DNA of 64,000 nt from Quercus robur (lineage: Eukaryota > Streptophyta > Magnoliopsida > Fagales > Fagaceae), in NCBI RefSeq assembly GCF_932294415.1, contig NC_065545.1, forward strand, positions 17,612,857-17,676,856, given 5' to 3'. Position 1 is the first letter of the stretch. Every line of letters begins with the position of its first letter. Positions 36,361-48,102 of the stretch are shown here, one piece after another. The position numbers and the translations under genes are program-made. The notes beneath the pieces are model-generated. The model had not been told where the DNA came from. It ran no database searches and saw only the letters and a list, made by a program, of their open reading frames with translations.

Positions 36361-37213
36361 AGCTTAATCAATTTACGAAGTTAGCGGGGTAGAAAGTTAA
36401 CATTATATCATTGGTGCATTTATAACCTCATTTCATGGTCCAAGCATTACAATTTTAGTTATTAGGGCTTGTCATGTCAATACATGCTGAAAAAACACTA
36501 TATGAACAGGATTTTAAATGTTCCCGATGTCACATCAAAGGTGGGTAGTAGTTGAAACATTAGATGTAAATGGGACATTTGTGCCCGCAATTTCACAATT
36601 GTGTATTCACGTGAGTGTGGGTGTGAAATAGTGCCGAGCTGTTGAGTAGCATGTGCAGAGCACCGAACATGACTTGGCTAAACAGCCGCGTCTGTTGGCA
36701 CATGTGCTGCAATTGAAGGAGTTTGATATGACTACAGTTGGTGCTATAGCAGCGGGCTAGTGACGTGCGTTAAAAGTTCGAACTTGGTCATCTTGAAACT
36801 TCGTTATATTAATTGTGTTTTGTATTTCACGTTGCAATTTCGCTATATTAATTTATTAATTGTGTTTGGTCTTTCACAAAACAGATTCTGAAGATCATAG
36901 TGTTTATTATCTTTGGTCATTTTCAAGGTGTTTAAACATCATGGTGTGTAAACATCACAGTGTTCATTATCTTTGGTCATTAAACATTTAGAGGTTAAAA
37001 GCATCACTTTGCTCTTAGTACCATCACTCTTACAAATTACGCAGCCCCATAGCCTGAAACACTGAAATTTCTCTTGTAATCGTAGCCAATTAATGTGACA
37101 TTGCATTTTTGGAATACCTACTTACTCGACTATTCGATCAAACATCGTGGTCAAAGACTTGCCGGTTTGAAACGAAGCCCAACTGTAACTGAATACTACA
37201 TTTGTTATACCTT

Positions 37214-38060
37214 AGATGTTGGTGGCTTGAGCTCACTGTTATATCTGTTTAATTGTGCTTAATCCTTCACAAAACATTAAACATCAGGGTGTTTATTATC
37301 GTTGGTCATTTTCAAGGATGCCAGTCAAAACGCTCTTCCCATAATCCGTGACTATTGGTTAGAAGAGATTGCACATGGTAAAACCATCTTGAACCCTGAA
37401 ACTGAGCTCTCAAACAATCGCGTCCCATAAACATTTATAAGTTGAAAGCACCACTTTGCTCTCAGAACTTTGATGTTGGTGGCTTGAGCTCACTGTTATA
37501 ACTATTTAATTGTGTTTGGTCCTTTACAAAAACATTAAACATCAGGGTGTTTATTATCGTTGGTCATTTTTAAGGATGCCAGTCAAAATACTCTTCCCAT
37601 AATCCGTGATTGTTGGTTAGAAAAGATTGCACATGGTAAAACCATCTTGAACCCTAAAACTAAGCTCTCAAACAATTGCGTCCCATAAACATTTAGAGGT
37701 TGAAAGCACCACTTTGCTCTCAGAACTTTGATGTTGGTGGCTTGAGCTCACTGCTATATCTGTTTAATTGTGTTTGGTCATTCACAAAAACATTAAACAT
37801 CAGGGTGTTTATTATCGTTGGTCATTTTCAAGGATGCCAGTCAAAACGCTCTTCCCATAATCCGTGACTGTTGGTTAGAAGAGATTGCACATGGTAAAAC
37901 CATTTTGAACCCTGAAACTGAGCTCTTAAACAATTGCGTCCCATAAACATTTACAAGTTGAAAGCACCACTTTGCTCTCAAAACTTTGATGTTGGTGGCT
38001 TGAGCTCACTGTTATATCTGTTTAATTGTGTTGGGTCCTTCACAAAAATATTAAACTTCA
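37214..38060 (+). repeat. 258-bp tandem repeat, about 3.3 copies
   Basis: GATGTTGGTGGCTTGAGCTC occurs at 37214, 37472, 37730 and 37988, a constant spacing of 258. Each unit also holds GTGTTTATTATCGTTGGTCA, GCCAGTCAAAACGCTCTTCC, TTGCACATGGTAAAACCAT and AGCACCACTTTGCTCTCA. A degenerate earlier unit lies at 36890-37040. The open frame at 37934 is a by-product of the repeat. Confidence 0.9.
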
Positions 38061-38115
38061 CGGTGTTTATTATCTTCAGCTTACTGTTATCTAACATATT
38101 ATGTAAGGGGCTTCC

Positions 38116-40746
38116 TGTCACGCCCCAAGCCCGATACTCGGATTTGTGACCATGACCGGCATGCTAATATCAAGCTTAAACCTAATATTAACAAGAACCA
38201 ACTTAACTTTTACAAAAGCTACCCTTTTTCTTTTCATTCTTGTTTCTTTACTTCTTGGTATAATTTTTCACTTGATAGTCAGAGCATCTACACTGTACTC
38301 GAAATATAACATAATCCACCAATCATTTAATTTCCACACTTTCACATAATACATCTCTTAATACTTTAAGGTACACAACTTTCATTAGATCTTAAAATAC
38401 ACAATACTACGAAGCTAAACATCAAATTGCTAATTTAGGATCTATACATATAAAACTAAAACCAGCTCCTTTCAAACTCGACTAAGGCTCCCTTTGCTCC
38501 AAAATAAAACTTGCTAACTGAAAGAGTGGAAGGGGTGAGCTACACAGCTCAGTAAAGGTAAGATATATGAGAATTCAATTAGAATGCATGTAAATCAAAT
38601 AATTTCATTCTATGAATATTCGAATAGGAGAACATTTTTTTCATGCATAGTATTTTATACTATTCATAATAATAGCTTATACGCTCTTCATAGAAAATAA
38701 TTGTTCTCATTTTTCTTATCGGGTTAATATTACCAAAACCTTTCGGATTAAGCTTATTTCATTTCCTACAAAGTCGCCATATGTATATTCTCATTACGAA
38801 ATAATCATTTTAACTTAAATCAGATAATCCGTAACTTTGTATTAAACTAGAAACATGTTGACCCAACAAGAAAATCTTTCTTTATAAACATTTTCCCGAA
38901 AAATATTATAATTTTCGTAGTCATAAAACTTAACATTTCATAAAGAACAGGTATCTGATAAATTTTAAACATAACTTGTACTTTCATCAGAAACTTTATC
39001 TTTATAGCACAACAGAACTTCAGAAACTTTTGTCTTTAATGAACAACTTTCTTTTCATCAGAAACTTCTTATTTTCATGAGAGCTTTTAACTTTTCACAA
39101 TGCATTTAACAAAATCATTCTCTCATGATTAATAACATAATATAGCTGTTCATAAATAACTTATTGGTTAGCCCATATCTGATAAGTCTGTACTTATTTG
39201 GGAGTCTTTTAACACCACGGTGCTAGGCATCCAGCATTCCCCACAATGCCAGGTATTCTCGGGATCACATCATAATACATAACTTCCAACCATGGGGGTA
39301 GGTTGGCTTTCCCCACAAGTTGGCCGTAACCAACAAGGGGCAGGTACAGTAGAGCCAGTCCCACTTAATGGCCAATCATATAACATTTTCCATGGAAAGC
39401 CAGTAATTAACCCCTACTGACAGAGTTCAGATTACCAGAGGACATAACCCGAAAACATTTCGTACTTTACATTATACTAAAATTTCTTATTTTGCATTAC
39501 ATCTCATAATAATAGCATTTCCATTCTTTTCATTAAACATCATGTTCGTGGAAATTAGTAATGGCATCAATATGCTTAAATCATATACATAAGTTTTTCG
39601 AAAGCTCACGAACATATCTTTGTCAGAATAATGATTACATGCCATATCTCTAATCAAAAACATTTTAATGCATAATATAATTTAAAATAACCTCATGACT
39701 TACCAAATGCCCATATAACTTATCCCTTACCTGAAAGCAGAGGAACCGAGAGCCTACAGTCGAAGGAGCTTAAACCTGGGGAACTGGTAACACCTAAACC
39801 AAATATCAAAACTTATTACTATCCATAATTCCTTATCATAAACTTCACATTCATCTCAAAGCCTATCTCTTAGAATCAAGGAAGTCCTAATCCCACCTCA
39901 AAGAGGTTCCCACAAATACAAAATACATTCATCAGACAACATAATGTACTAAATCATAGAGAAACCAATTCATAAAATTTATATATGATTTTAACATACC
40001 AAAGGATGAGCAAATTAAATTATAGCTGAAAAAATTTACCCTAACTTGAGAATTAAATCCACAAAGTTAGGTGTAGCATATGTTGTTCACTGCTTATTTC
40101 AGCAGCATATGCTCCATTTGTAAAATACAAACGGGCTGTCCAAACACATCCAATTGTCATGAAATTTTACATAACTACTCCCCTGTATGTCCATTATAAA
40201 CCATAAAAATTTCGGAGTCAAAGAATAAACCCATGATTTACTAAAAATCACACAAGACAGCATACTCAAATCTGTCCTGACAGAATATCTTGCAAATTAA
40301 AAATTAAACCATTATTTTTATGTTCATCCAAATTCTGTGAGACCACTTCTATAACAACCACAAGTGTCTTAGGTTTCATGGGAATTATCCCTAGCATCCA
40401 AATTAACTATATGCAATTTAATACATAATTTATCATGCATAAACACAGAATCTGTCACAGTGACAGCTTTGCAACGTTTTTCTTGTAAAATCGCAAAAAA
40501 TTATCAAAAAATGGTATTTTCATATGGGGATTTTTATACACTCATTAGACATGTTATAAAACACTTACATACAGTCATTTAACCATTTATAGCAAAATAA
40601 CCACAACCAAAAATCCCAGCAGCAGCATCAAAATACTCATCCTAACTTTTTCTTACTTCCTTAATCGTATACAATCCTTAATTAGTAAAAACCCTAACCT
40701 ACCTTCAACAATTCACCAACACAGCTTCAAAGCTTCTTAAAACAGC

Positions 40747-40784
<38 letters not shown>

Positions 40785-41595
40785 AGACTTACATGAAAGG
40801 ATTTCCCTTTCCTAGTGGCTGGACTAGAAAGTATGAGAGGTAGAGAGCTTGAGAGAGTTAAAAGAAGCTTCCTTTTTGCTGCTGGACTCATAGGTATGAA
40901 AGGGAGAAAACAATTGAGAGCTTTTCCTTCTTTTTGTGTTGGACCCGTAGGAATGAAAGAGGGAGAGAGTTCTTGATTGTTGTAGGTTCTTTGAAAGAGT
41001 CAAATATGAGATAAGATGAAGACTTATCTTTCTTTTGGTGTGTGTGTGACTCAAGAGAAAGACTCAAGGGAGCTTCCTAGCACTTTCCTTAAGAGAATAG
41101 AGACAAAAGTGAAGTGAAAATTCAGATTTTGCATGGACCCGTGGGAAATGAGAGGTTCTTGGATGTTCTATTTGTTTGAGAAAGTCAAGGAAGAGGTGAG
41201 GTGGAGCTTGGTGATTGCATGTCCAAGTCTTGGTCTTTGGGTTTGTTCACATGCATGAAACTTTGGCTTTACATGTGTAGAATTTCAATTGATTGCATGT
41301 GGGTGGAATTTCCACTATAATATCTCATGCATCATACATAGTTAAAACACCAACAACTATATATATATCTCATAACTTAACCACTTAATATAGTTTTGCA
41401 CATACTAAGTATATATTTATAATACAAATATTAATTTCAATTATTTATAATCTTTACAATTCTCATTCAATGGCATTATAAAATAATATGCTTATTAAAT
41501 ACTCTTCTATTAGTTATAAAAAGAAAGTGGTTTTAAAATAGTAATTAACCACTTAAACACATGGTTTAATTATAAAGTTGGGTCGGGATGTTACA
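38116..41595. mobile_element. Solo LTR of a long-LTR Ty3/gypsy-type element
   Basis: Starts TGTCACGCCCCAAGCCC and ends GTCGGGATGTTACA, with CTTCC on both sides (38111-38115 and 41596-41600), the expected 5-bp target duplication. At 3480 bp without any gag or pol, it is best explained as a solo LTR left by recombination. Ends of this kind (TGTAACATCCC / TGTCACGCCCC) and LTRs of this size occur in the Tekay/Del chromovirus lineage. A TA/TG microsatellite is at 40749-40784. The alternative, a large non-coding element with short LTRs, is less likely because I saw no internal LTR pair. Confidence 0.8.
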
Positions 41596-41600
41596 CTTCC

Positions 41601-42348
41601 CCTGTTTGGATTCCTCATATTTGATTAAAAAAAAACCGTTAGACCTAATGTGGGAGTGCATAAGGTCGTGCCAAGTGTCGCTTTTATCTTTTTGGACGAA
41701 TCTGCACTGCAAGGTTTCATCAATAAATTTTGTAATGAAAATATGATGCATGAGGTACAGTCCAGGTGGGGACCAAATTTAGAATAATATAATTGCTGAT
41801 TTAAGAGTGACAAAAATATCCAATTAGTGGAAAATACATGACTGAAAAGCAAAACCTCTAATAAAAACAGTTGCCTAAAGTCAAGATATAGCTCGAGCTA
41901 TTGTTCCAAGGAAAATCTCCTAGGTGGTTCATTGTCAATATCAAACCCTGTAAACCAATTGTGCTTTCACAAACCTTCAATTTGTATTAATAATTACTAT
42001 AATCTAATAACACGTGAGCACCGTACAGAATTATGAAATAAATCTATTTACACACTGACTTGGATCTACTTGATATTATATAGAATCACATAATAACATA
42101 AAAAATTCTTACAGTTAGAACCATTTCAATAATACTAATAATAGTAATGATGGGCATGAAACTAACCATCATATTAATATATCAAATTACTTTCCACGGA
42201 TACCATGGTCTTCAAACTACCACTAAAATAACAAAATATACAACTGGCTGAAAGCCACTTCATAGAACTGTCATACAATTCTCCAAATATGTTATAGCAA
42301 CTATGAAAAATTCGTCCCCCCCTTGGGTTCAATGGCCAATGGCAATCA
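41601..42348. other. Intergenic stretch, nothing recognised
   Basis: AT-rich, only short frames; no gene or element end is seen. Confidence 0.5.
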
Positions 42349-44208
42349 TTAAGAGTCAGATAGTGGAGAAGGTGGAACAGGACGTCTATAATGAGCTAAG
42401 TCCACTCGCATAGCTGCAACCTCGGCAAGAAGACCATGTAGAAGCTGCCCATGGGCTGTCTGAGTCGTCATAATGGTCTCCATCATAGCATGAAGAGAGG
42501 GAGGAAGAGGGCTTGTATGCGCTGTATCAGCAGTGTCAACATCTACCTCATCATCACCATCCTCGGCAACAACAGCTGTGGGATCCCCATGCATGTCCTC
42601 ATCTGGAACATCTCTAGTAGTAGACCATACTCGTGGTCTCTTGGATGGACCAACACTGGGGTCGACAACCTTCTTTTGGGCAGTTCGCTGTTTTAGAAAT
42701 TTGGCTCCTATGGTGACTTGGATGTGAACCAACTCTTGGGAAGGAAAGTTCTTTAATCCTAAATATTTGAGGACCCTATGGATGAGAATTGGAAAAAACA
42801 AAGCATGCCTTTTATACTTGCTCCTAGGCACCTCCACAATGGTTTCAATGAAAAGGGAAGGAAACAAATGGAACTATTGGTGACGAGGGCGTACAGAAAG
42901 AAACACCTGTCTACAAGGATTGTATGGATATGAGAGATAGGGAAAATGTTGTGACAAGTAGGGGTGTCCACGGGTCGGTCCGGGTCGGGTTTATGCCCAA
43001 CCCGCAACCGACCCGCTTACATCGGGTGGCCGATTGAACGACCCGTTGTCGACCGCCGACGACATCGGGTCGAGTCGGATCGGTCTCCGGTGAACGACGG
43101 TCGGGTCGGTCGGCCTCGGTACTGAGATAAATCACGGAATCTTCGCCGGATTGAAGCTTAAATCCACCGCATAAGCCCAGATTTCAGAGAAAATCACAAG
43201 ATCTAAGCAAAAATTGAAGCAAAAAGCACTATATCAAGCCCAGATTTGAGCAAAAGCACCACATCAAGCAAGAATCGAAGCAAAAATCAATCCCAGATCT
43301 GAGCAAAATCGAAGCAAAAGCACCACATCTAGCCGGATCTAAGTAAAAATCGAGCAAAATCTTCATCTCCCCACCGGATCTAAGCAAGAAAACCAAGATC
43401 TTCACCGAATCTAACCAAAAACTACCAAACTTCTCACCAGAATATCGACGAATCTGAACGGATCTGGGTAAAACCGGCGTTCTTTCTTCGCTTTCGTCGG
43501 TCGGATCGGGTATATCGGGTTTTGAGGAAGAAAACCCGCCATCCGAACCGCCTAAAACGGTTTTTGGTGGCGGAGACCCGTCTCCGACCGTCACCGGCGT
43601 CGGGTCGGCCGGTTTTCGGGTCGGCCCGGGCGGTTTGGGCGGGTGGGTCGGTTTCCGGGTTCTGATGGACACCCCTAGTGACAAGTTATCCTAAAGAAGA
43701 TATAATTAAGCTCAGTCAACTCACTTGAGCTAATACTTCGGTCAGAACCCCAAGTGACTGATCGTCCATAAAGGACATCCATAACATCATCAATACGAGG
43801 AGACATAGAGTTTGGATAAGTAGGTGTACAAATTATAGGTACATTAAGAGCTTTAGATACGTGCTCCCTAGTTATTGTAAACAGTACACTACGTATGGAC
43901 GATGCCACCTTGTGACCACCGAGATCCTCATGCACCGATAGATTCGAATAGGATTCTCTAATCAAGTCAGCTGGAAGGGGTTGTATGTTTGTACACAGGG
44001 ACAACCAATGCCTAGACTGTAGATTCTCACGGACAAAAGGATGTAATTCATGTAGATTGATTTGCCTTTCTCCCCAAATATGCCTACGCTTAATCAAGGT
44101 TTCAAAGGTTTGCTCATTTTTGGGCGTGAGGAACCTTAATTGATCAAACACCACTTCAGGTTCGGATGCAGTTTTGCATTTTCCTCTCTTAGCCCTCTTT
44201 GGAGCCAT
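42349..44208 (-). pseudogene. Putative plant transposon protein gene, split by a hAT element
   Basis: From ATG (44208, MAPKRAKRGKC) the frame has FETLIKRRHIWGERQINLHE, SRHWLSLCTNIQPLPADLI and ITREHVSKALNVPI, then breaks at 43677 where a 719-bp element is inserted. Past the element the coding resumes (HNIFPISHIHTILVDRCFF), suffers a one-base frameshift near 42865, and continues with PSKYKRH-like basic residues, KKVVDPSVGPSKRPRVW and an acidic tail to the stop at 42349. The style matches the plant 'putative transposon protein' family (I believe Pfam Transposase_32), whose function is unclear. The insertion and frameshift make it a pseudogene. Confidence 0.65.
42959..43677. mobile_element. 719-bp non-autonomous hAT element
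   Basis: Termini TAGGGGTGTCC and GGACACCCCTA are perfect 11-bp inverted repeats, and GTGACAAG flanks both ends (42951-42958 and 43678-43685). That is the 8-bp duplication of hAT elements. The interior is GC-rich with many CGGGTCGG and CCGACCCG phrases near the ends, and GATCTGAGCAAAA repeats in the middle; no transposase. It interrupts the transposon-protein reading frame, so it is younger than that gene. Confidence 0.95.
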
Positions 44209-45074
44209 AACTAACTGATGGTTAGTAGTGGAAACACGATCAGCTCACACAAAAACAGAACCAAAATGAAGTTTGAAGCAGAGAACAAAAATTGGAGAAT
44301 AACGCACTACCATGTATAGAAAATCATCCATACAATATACTGTCTAGAGCAGTTTACAACAACACAATAAAAAAACAATATTCTTATTCACGGGTTGTTT
44401 AGTTGGTGAAATAATTGTAATGCATTTTGGTCTGAGTCAATAATTTGAAGATAGAGACCTAGAGTATATAAACTTTAGTTGAACTCAAAGAGCCAACATG
44501 CAATTTGTTAACATATTGTGGTATTCAGTCAAAATGATCAATAATGTCACGCACCGATAGCAAGCATTCTAACAGTAATAATATTATACAGGAAACATAC
44601 AAGTGGATGTAGGACCTGACACATTTTCGAAATTCCTAGCTACATGTAGTAAGTTTCACCAACTTGTACAAAAAACATTAAATTGCACAATGTACGGTTC
44701 AGACATACAAATAGCATAAGGACTACCACACACATATGGAGCCACTGGCAAGTTCATTTTGTGGAAGGAGACTAGTCGAAGACAACCTACGAGATAAGCA
44801 ACCTTACTAACAACAATGCATTTGACTAGCCCAACACCCAATTTCATCACAATACATAGACAATGAAGTTTGAAGCATCAATAAAAAATTTGAGAATAAC
44901 GCACCACCAATGTGTAATTTTAAAGACAACAACTGTTAAAAGAGTCTTACTTTGTAAAATCTTTGAAGAATTTTGCACGGGAAATTGTTGATTCTAGCCG
45001 GATGCAGCGAGAGCAATCGAAGATGTAATTTCGGATAGCTGCAAGTTCTGCAGAACTGGGGGAGAGTTTATAAT
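44209..45074. other. Upstream of the split gene; short duplicated phrase
   Basis: Probably the promoter side of the minus-strand gene above. ATGAAGTTTGAAGCA followed by GAGAATAACGCAC occurs near 44265 and again near 44865, a partial duplication. Nothing else is recognised. Confidence 0.4.
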
Positions 45075-45079
45075 GGTGG

Positions 45080-45736
45080 TGTACGGCCTTGTGATATCCA
45101 AGCCCATTTGGGCCTTGGACTATGGATCAATAGTATGGCCCAGGGGCCCAACCTTTGCTCTGCCCAGGATCCCAACTCGAACCCACAAAAGCTACGAGCC
45201 CAAACTAAGTGTTGTTCAAAGGCCTGAGGAGTAGGCAGCCAATGCTAGCTCGCATCTTGCTCGGCAAGTCTTCCCCGAGTAAGGTTGCGGTTGTTCGGTC
45301 ACACCACCCTTTGTGTGCCTGGCAGTGCCTTAGGGAATATCCCCGCCGAGCACATTTGCTGAAGTGGGAACCATTTCCAAAGCCACTCTCACTTAAACGC
45401 CCACTTACAATTAACGACATTGGACCTCTCATTGCACTAGTTTTGAAAGCAACGATAATCCTCCCACTAATAATTGGCTATAAATAGGAGAAGTTAGAGA
45501 AGGGAGGGGGTTGGAAAATTTAGGGAGAGAGAGAGAGAGAGAGAGTATAGAAAAGGAAAGCAACACAACAAGTGAGAGAAATGTGATCTCATTGAGTCCT
45601 CGTGTCGAGAATGACCCGAAGTAGGAAATTCAAGCCCACTATACAAGTAAGTTGTGAGCCCAAGTGAGGTTCAGCCCAATAACCTCATTTTTGGCGCCCA
45701 CAATTTAGCCCAATAACCTCATTTTTGGTGCGCACA
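45080..45736 (+). repeat. 5' LTR
   Basis: TGTACGGCC...GCGCACA, 657 bp. A TATA-like TATAAATAGG is near 45479 and a GA microsatellite near 45525-45545, probably marking the transcription start region. Its last part is duplicated: AGCCCAATAACCTCATTTTT occurs twice within 40 bases, unlike in the 3' LTR. Confidence 0.95.
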
Positions 45737-45737
45737 A

Positions 45738-45755
45738 TTGGCACCCATCGTGGGG
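45738..45755 (+). other. Primer-binding site
   Basis: TTGGCACCCATCGTGGGG lies one base after the 5' LTR. Tat-lineage elements commonly have TTGGCGCC-type sites here; the tRNA used is not identified. Confidence 0.6.
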
Positions 45756-45801
45756 CTCTCCTACAACGCTATGGTTCTAAAGGGACTCAAGCTCGGGAAA
45801 A

Positions 45802-47100
45802 ATGTCTGAAAGGCGTTCGGGGAGTCACGCGGAAAGTGGATATGTAGGATCTTCTCGGGGATCTAGCTAGTGAGAGCGCAGGCAAAAGGAGCGAGAAGAT
45901 GGGGAGCACGGTCAATAGGAAGAATTGTCTAGCATGGGAGAGGGATCATACCATACCCAACGGACAGTCTCTAGTGCTACAGGACATAGGTAGAGGGAGG
46001 AGAGAGATGGAGAGCTTGAACGGCTACGCAGACTAGTCAGAGACTTGGAGCTGGAGGCGAGGGGCAGGCGTCGGAGAAGGGACATGGATGACTAAGAAAG
46101 GAGAGCTAACAATGGGGGAAATAGATATGAGGCGGGGTCTAATCAGTTCGGTTCTCATCAATGGCAAAGTCATTCACATTCCTGGGAATCCCGTTAGCAC
46201 CAAGACTGTTCACATTCACGGGAATCCCGTCAGCACTGAGACCATTCGCGTTCACGGGGATCCTGACGGCATTGGGACCGGTCACGCTCCCATGAGTCAG
46301 GGCAACGCCGAGATCGCTCACGTTCATGAGAGCATTTAGTCAGGAATTCAGTCTCTCCAGAGGAAAGGCGGCCTCGTAATGCTACCATGGATGCTGCGCT
46401 TTGCGAAAAGCAGCTCGGTCCCCGTTTTCAGATGATATTGAACGGGTTGAAATGCCGAGCAGGTTTACCCACCCACATTCAATTCCTACGACAGGAAAAT
46501 AGACCTGGTAAAGCACGTCAGTCATTATATTCAGATGATGTCTCTGCATACTCATAACGATACGTTGATGTGCAAGGTATTTCCTTCGAGTCTAGGACCA
46601 ACTGCTTTGAGGTGGTTTAATGGGCTACGGAAGGGCTCCATACATAGTTTTTCCGAGCTAATTCAGGAGTTCGGCATTCGATTCGTGACTTACAGTCGTG
46701 TACCACAGCCAGTAGATGCACTTTTATTCATGAAAATGAGGGCAGGGGAGACCCTCCGAAGTTATGCTAGCTGGTACTGGGAGCTATACAATGAGATAGG
46801 CGGGGATAATGAGATGGTTGCAACAAGCACTTTTAGAATAGGGTTGCCTGAGGACTCTGGACTACGGGAGTCATTGACTAAGAAGCCTCCCGAAGACATG
46901 AGGTAACTGATGAGACGCATTGAGGAATACAAACGACTGGAGGATGGCCGGCTGTAAAGTAAGGGTAAAGCACTGATGATAAATCGTCCCCGATAAAGTG
47001 GTTTTCCACTTAGATCCCGAAGGGGCTTGACGACTAAAGAACTGGCAACACAGATGGGAGAGGTAAATGTGACGTTTAAATAGCCGGTACATAGGATTGT
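45802..47100 (+). pseudogene. gag: Gag region of the Tat element
   Basis: Begins at ATG 45802 (MSERRSGSHAESGYVGS) and is soon hit by stops. A low-complexity Arg/Ser/His-rich stretch follows around 45850-46340. The retrotransposon Gag domain is clear at 46535-46906 (FPSSLGPTALRWFNGL, SELIQEFGIRFVTYSR, SLRESLTKK-like end). At least one frameshift separates the start from this domain. Gag packages the element RNA; this copy cannot be translated as one product. Confidence 0.85.
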
Positions 47101-47143
47101 TGACTGGATCAAGTATGAGCCGTATTTCCGGTGGCCGAACAAG

Positions 47144-48010
47144 ATGGGTGGAGACCCATCTAGGAGGAATCAGAACTTGTACTGCACCTATCACCGGGAC
47201 AAGGGTCACACTATCAAACAGTACCGGGTGTTGAAGGATCACCTCGGGCAATTGGTTAAGGTCGGGTATTTAAAGGAATTTGTGCTGGACTCGGGGGACA
47301 GAGGTGTGGGGCAAGATACTCGGCAAAGGGGGAACCCTCTTCCACCCCCTATAGGGGTAATTGAAGTCATTCATGCTGCCCTAGAGAGACTTATTGCAGG
47401 AAGAAGGAAAGGAGTGTTGATTGTAGTACAAGTGGAGAGTTACTTCGGCGTACAACCGCCAGAGAAGAGAATGAGGTCTGCATGGGAGCCTATCACTTTT
47501 GACGATGACGATTTGGAGGGGATGATCCAACTGCATGATGACGCATTAGTGGTCACAGCCCGGATAATTGGCTTCTTGGTGAAAAGGGTAATGGTAGACC
47601 AAGGAAGTGGAGCTGACGTAATGTATCCAGACCTATTTAAGGGGCTCAGACTGAAGAAGAAGGACCTTGCGAAGTATAGTTCGCCCTTGGTTGGTTCGAT
47701 GGTAAGGTAGTAATTCCAGAAGGGCAAATTTCACTTCTCGTGATTATAGGGGGCAAGGTGGTAGTAGTAACATTTATAATAGTAGCTTCATTTTCTCCAT
47801 ATACGGTGATCTTGGGAAGGACATGGATCCATTCAATGGGGGCTGTTCCATCTACCCTGCATGTAAAGATCAAGTTCCCTATTGAGCAGGGTATTGCCGT
47901 GGTAAAAGGAAACCAGCAAATGGTAAGACAGTGTCTTATTGCCGTAGTTAATTGGAAGCGAGAGAATTAGGCCAATCAAGGAAAGCAAACCGAGCAACTA
48001 AAAGGAGCCA
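47144..48010 (+). pseudogene. Protease region of the Tat element
   Basis: The frame 47144-47710 starts with a CTYHRDKGHTIKQYRVLKDH zinc-knuckle-like segment and reaches VMVDQGSGADVMYPDLFKGL, the aspartic protease active-site region; the usual Asp-Ser-Gly or Asp-Gly-Gly type motif is altered to DQGSG. Coding continues in another frame at 47740-47970 with YTVILGRTWIHSMGAVPST, the usual end of the protease domain. The break near 47710 is a frameshift. Confidence 0.8.
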
Positions 48011-48102
48011 AGGAGAAAGAACAGTTTGAACAAGAGTAGGTTGGGTGAGAAGATCCATCTCGGGAGGTCCCTTTATAGCAATCACAAGAGCCCCGAGAAG
48101 GA

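Noticed and set aside
43229-43684. 151-residue frame within the hAT element
   Set aside because: Its Pro/Arg/Asp composition derives from the repeated CGGGTCGG subterminal motifs; no transposase motif.
45209-45487. 92-residue open frame in the 5' LTR and its antisense twin
   Set aside because: They lie wholly in LTR sequence and recur in the 3' LTR; not an independent gene.
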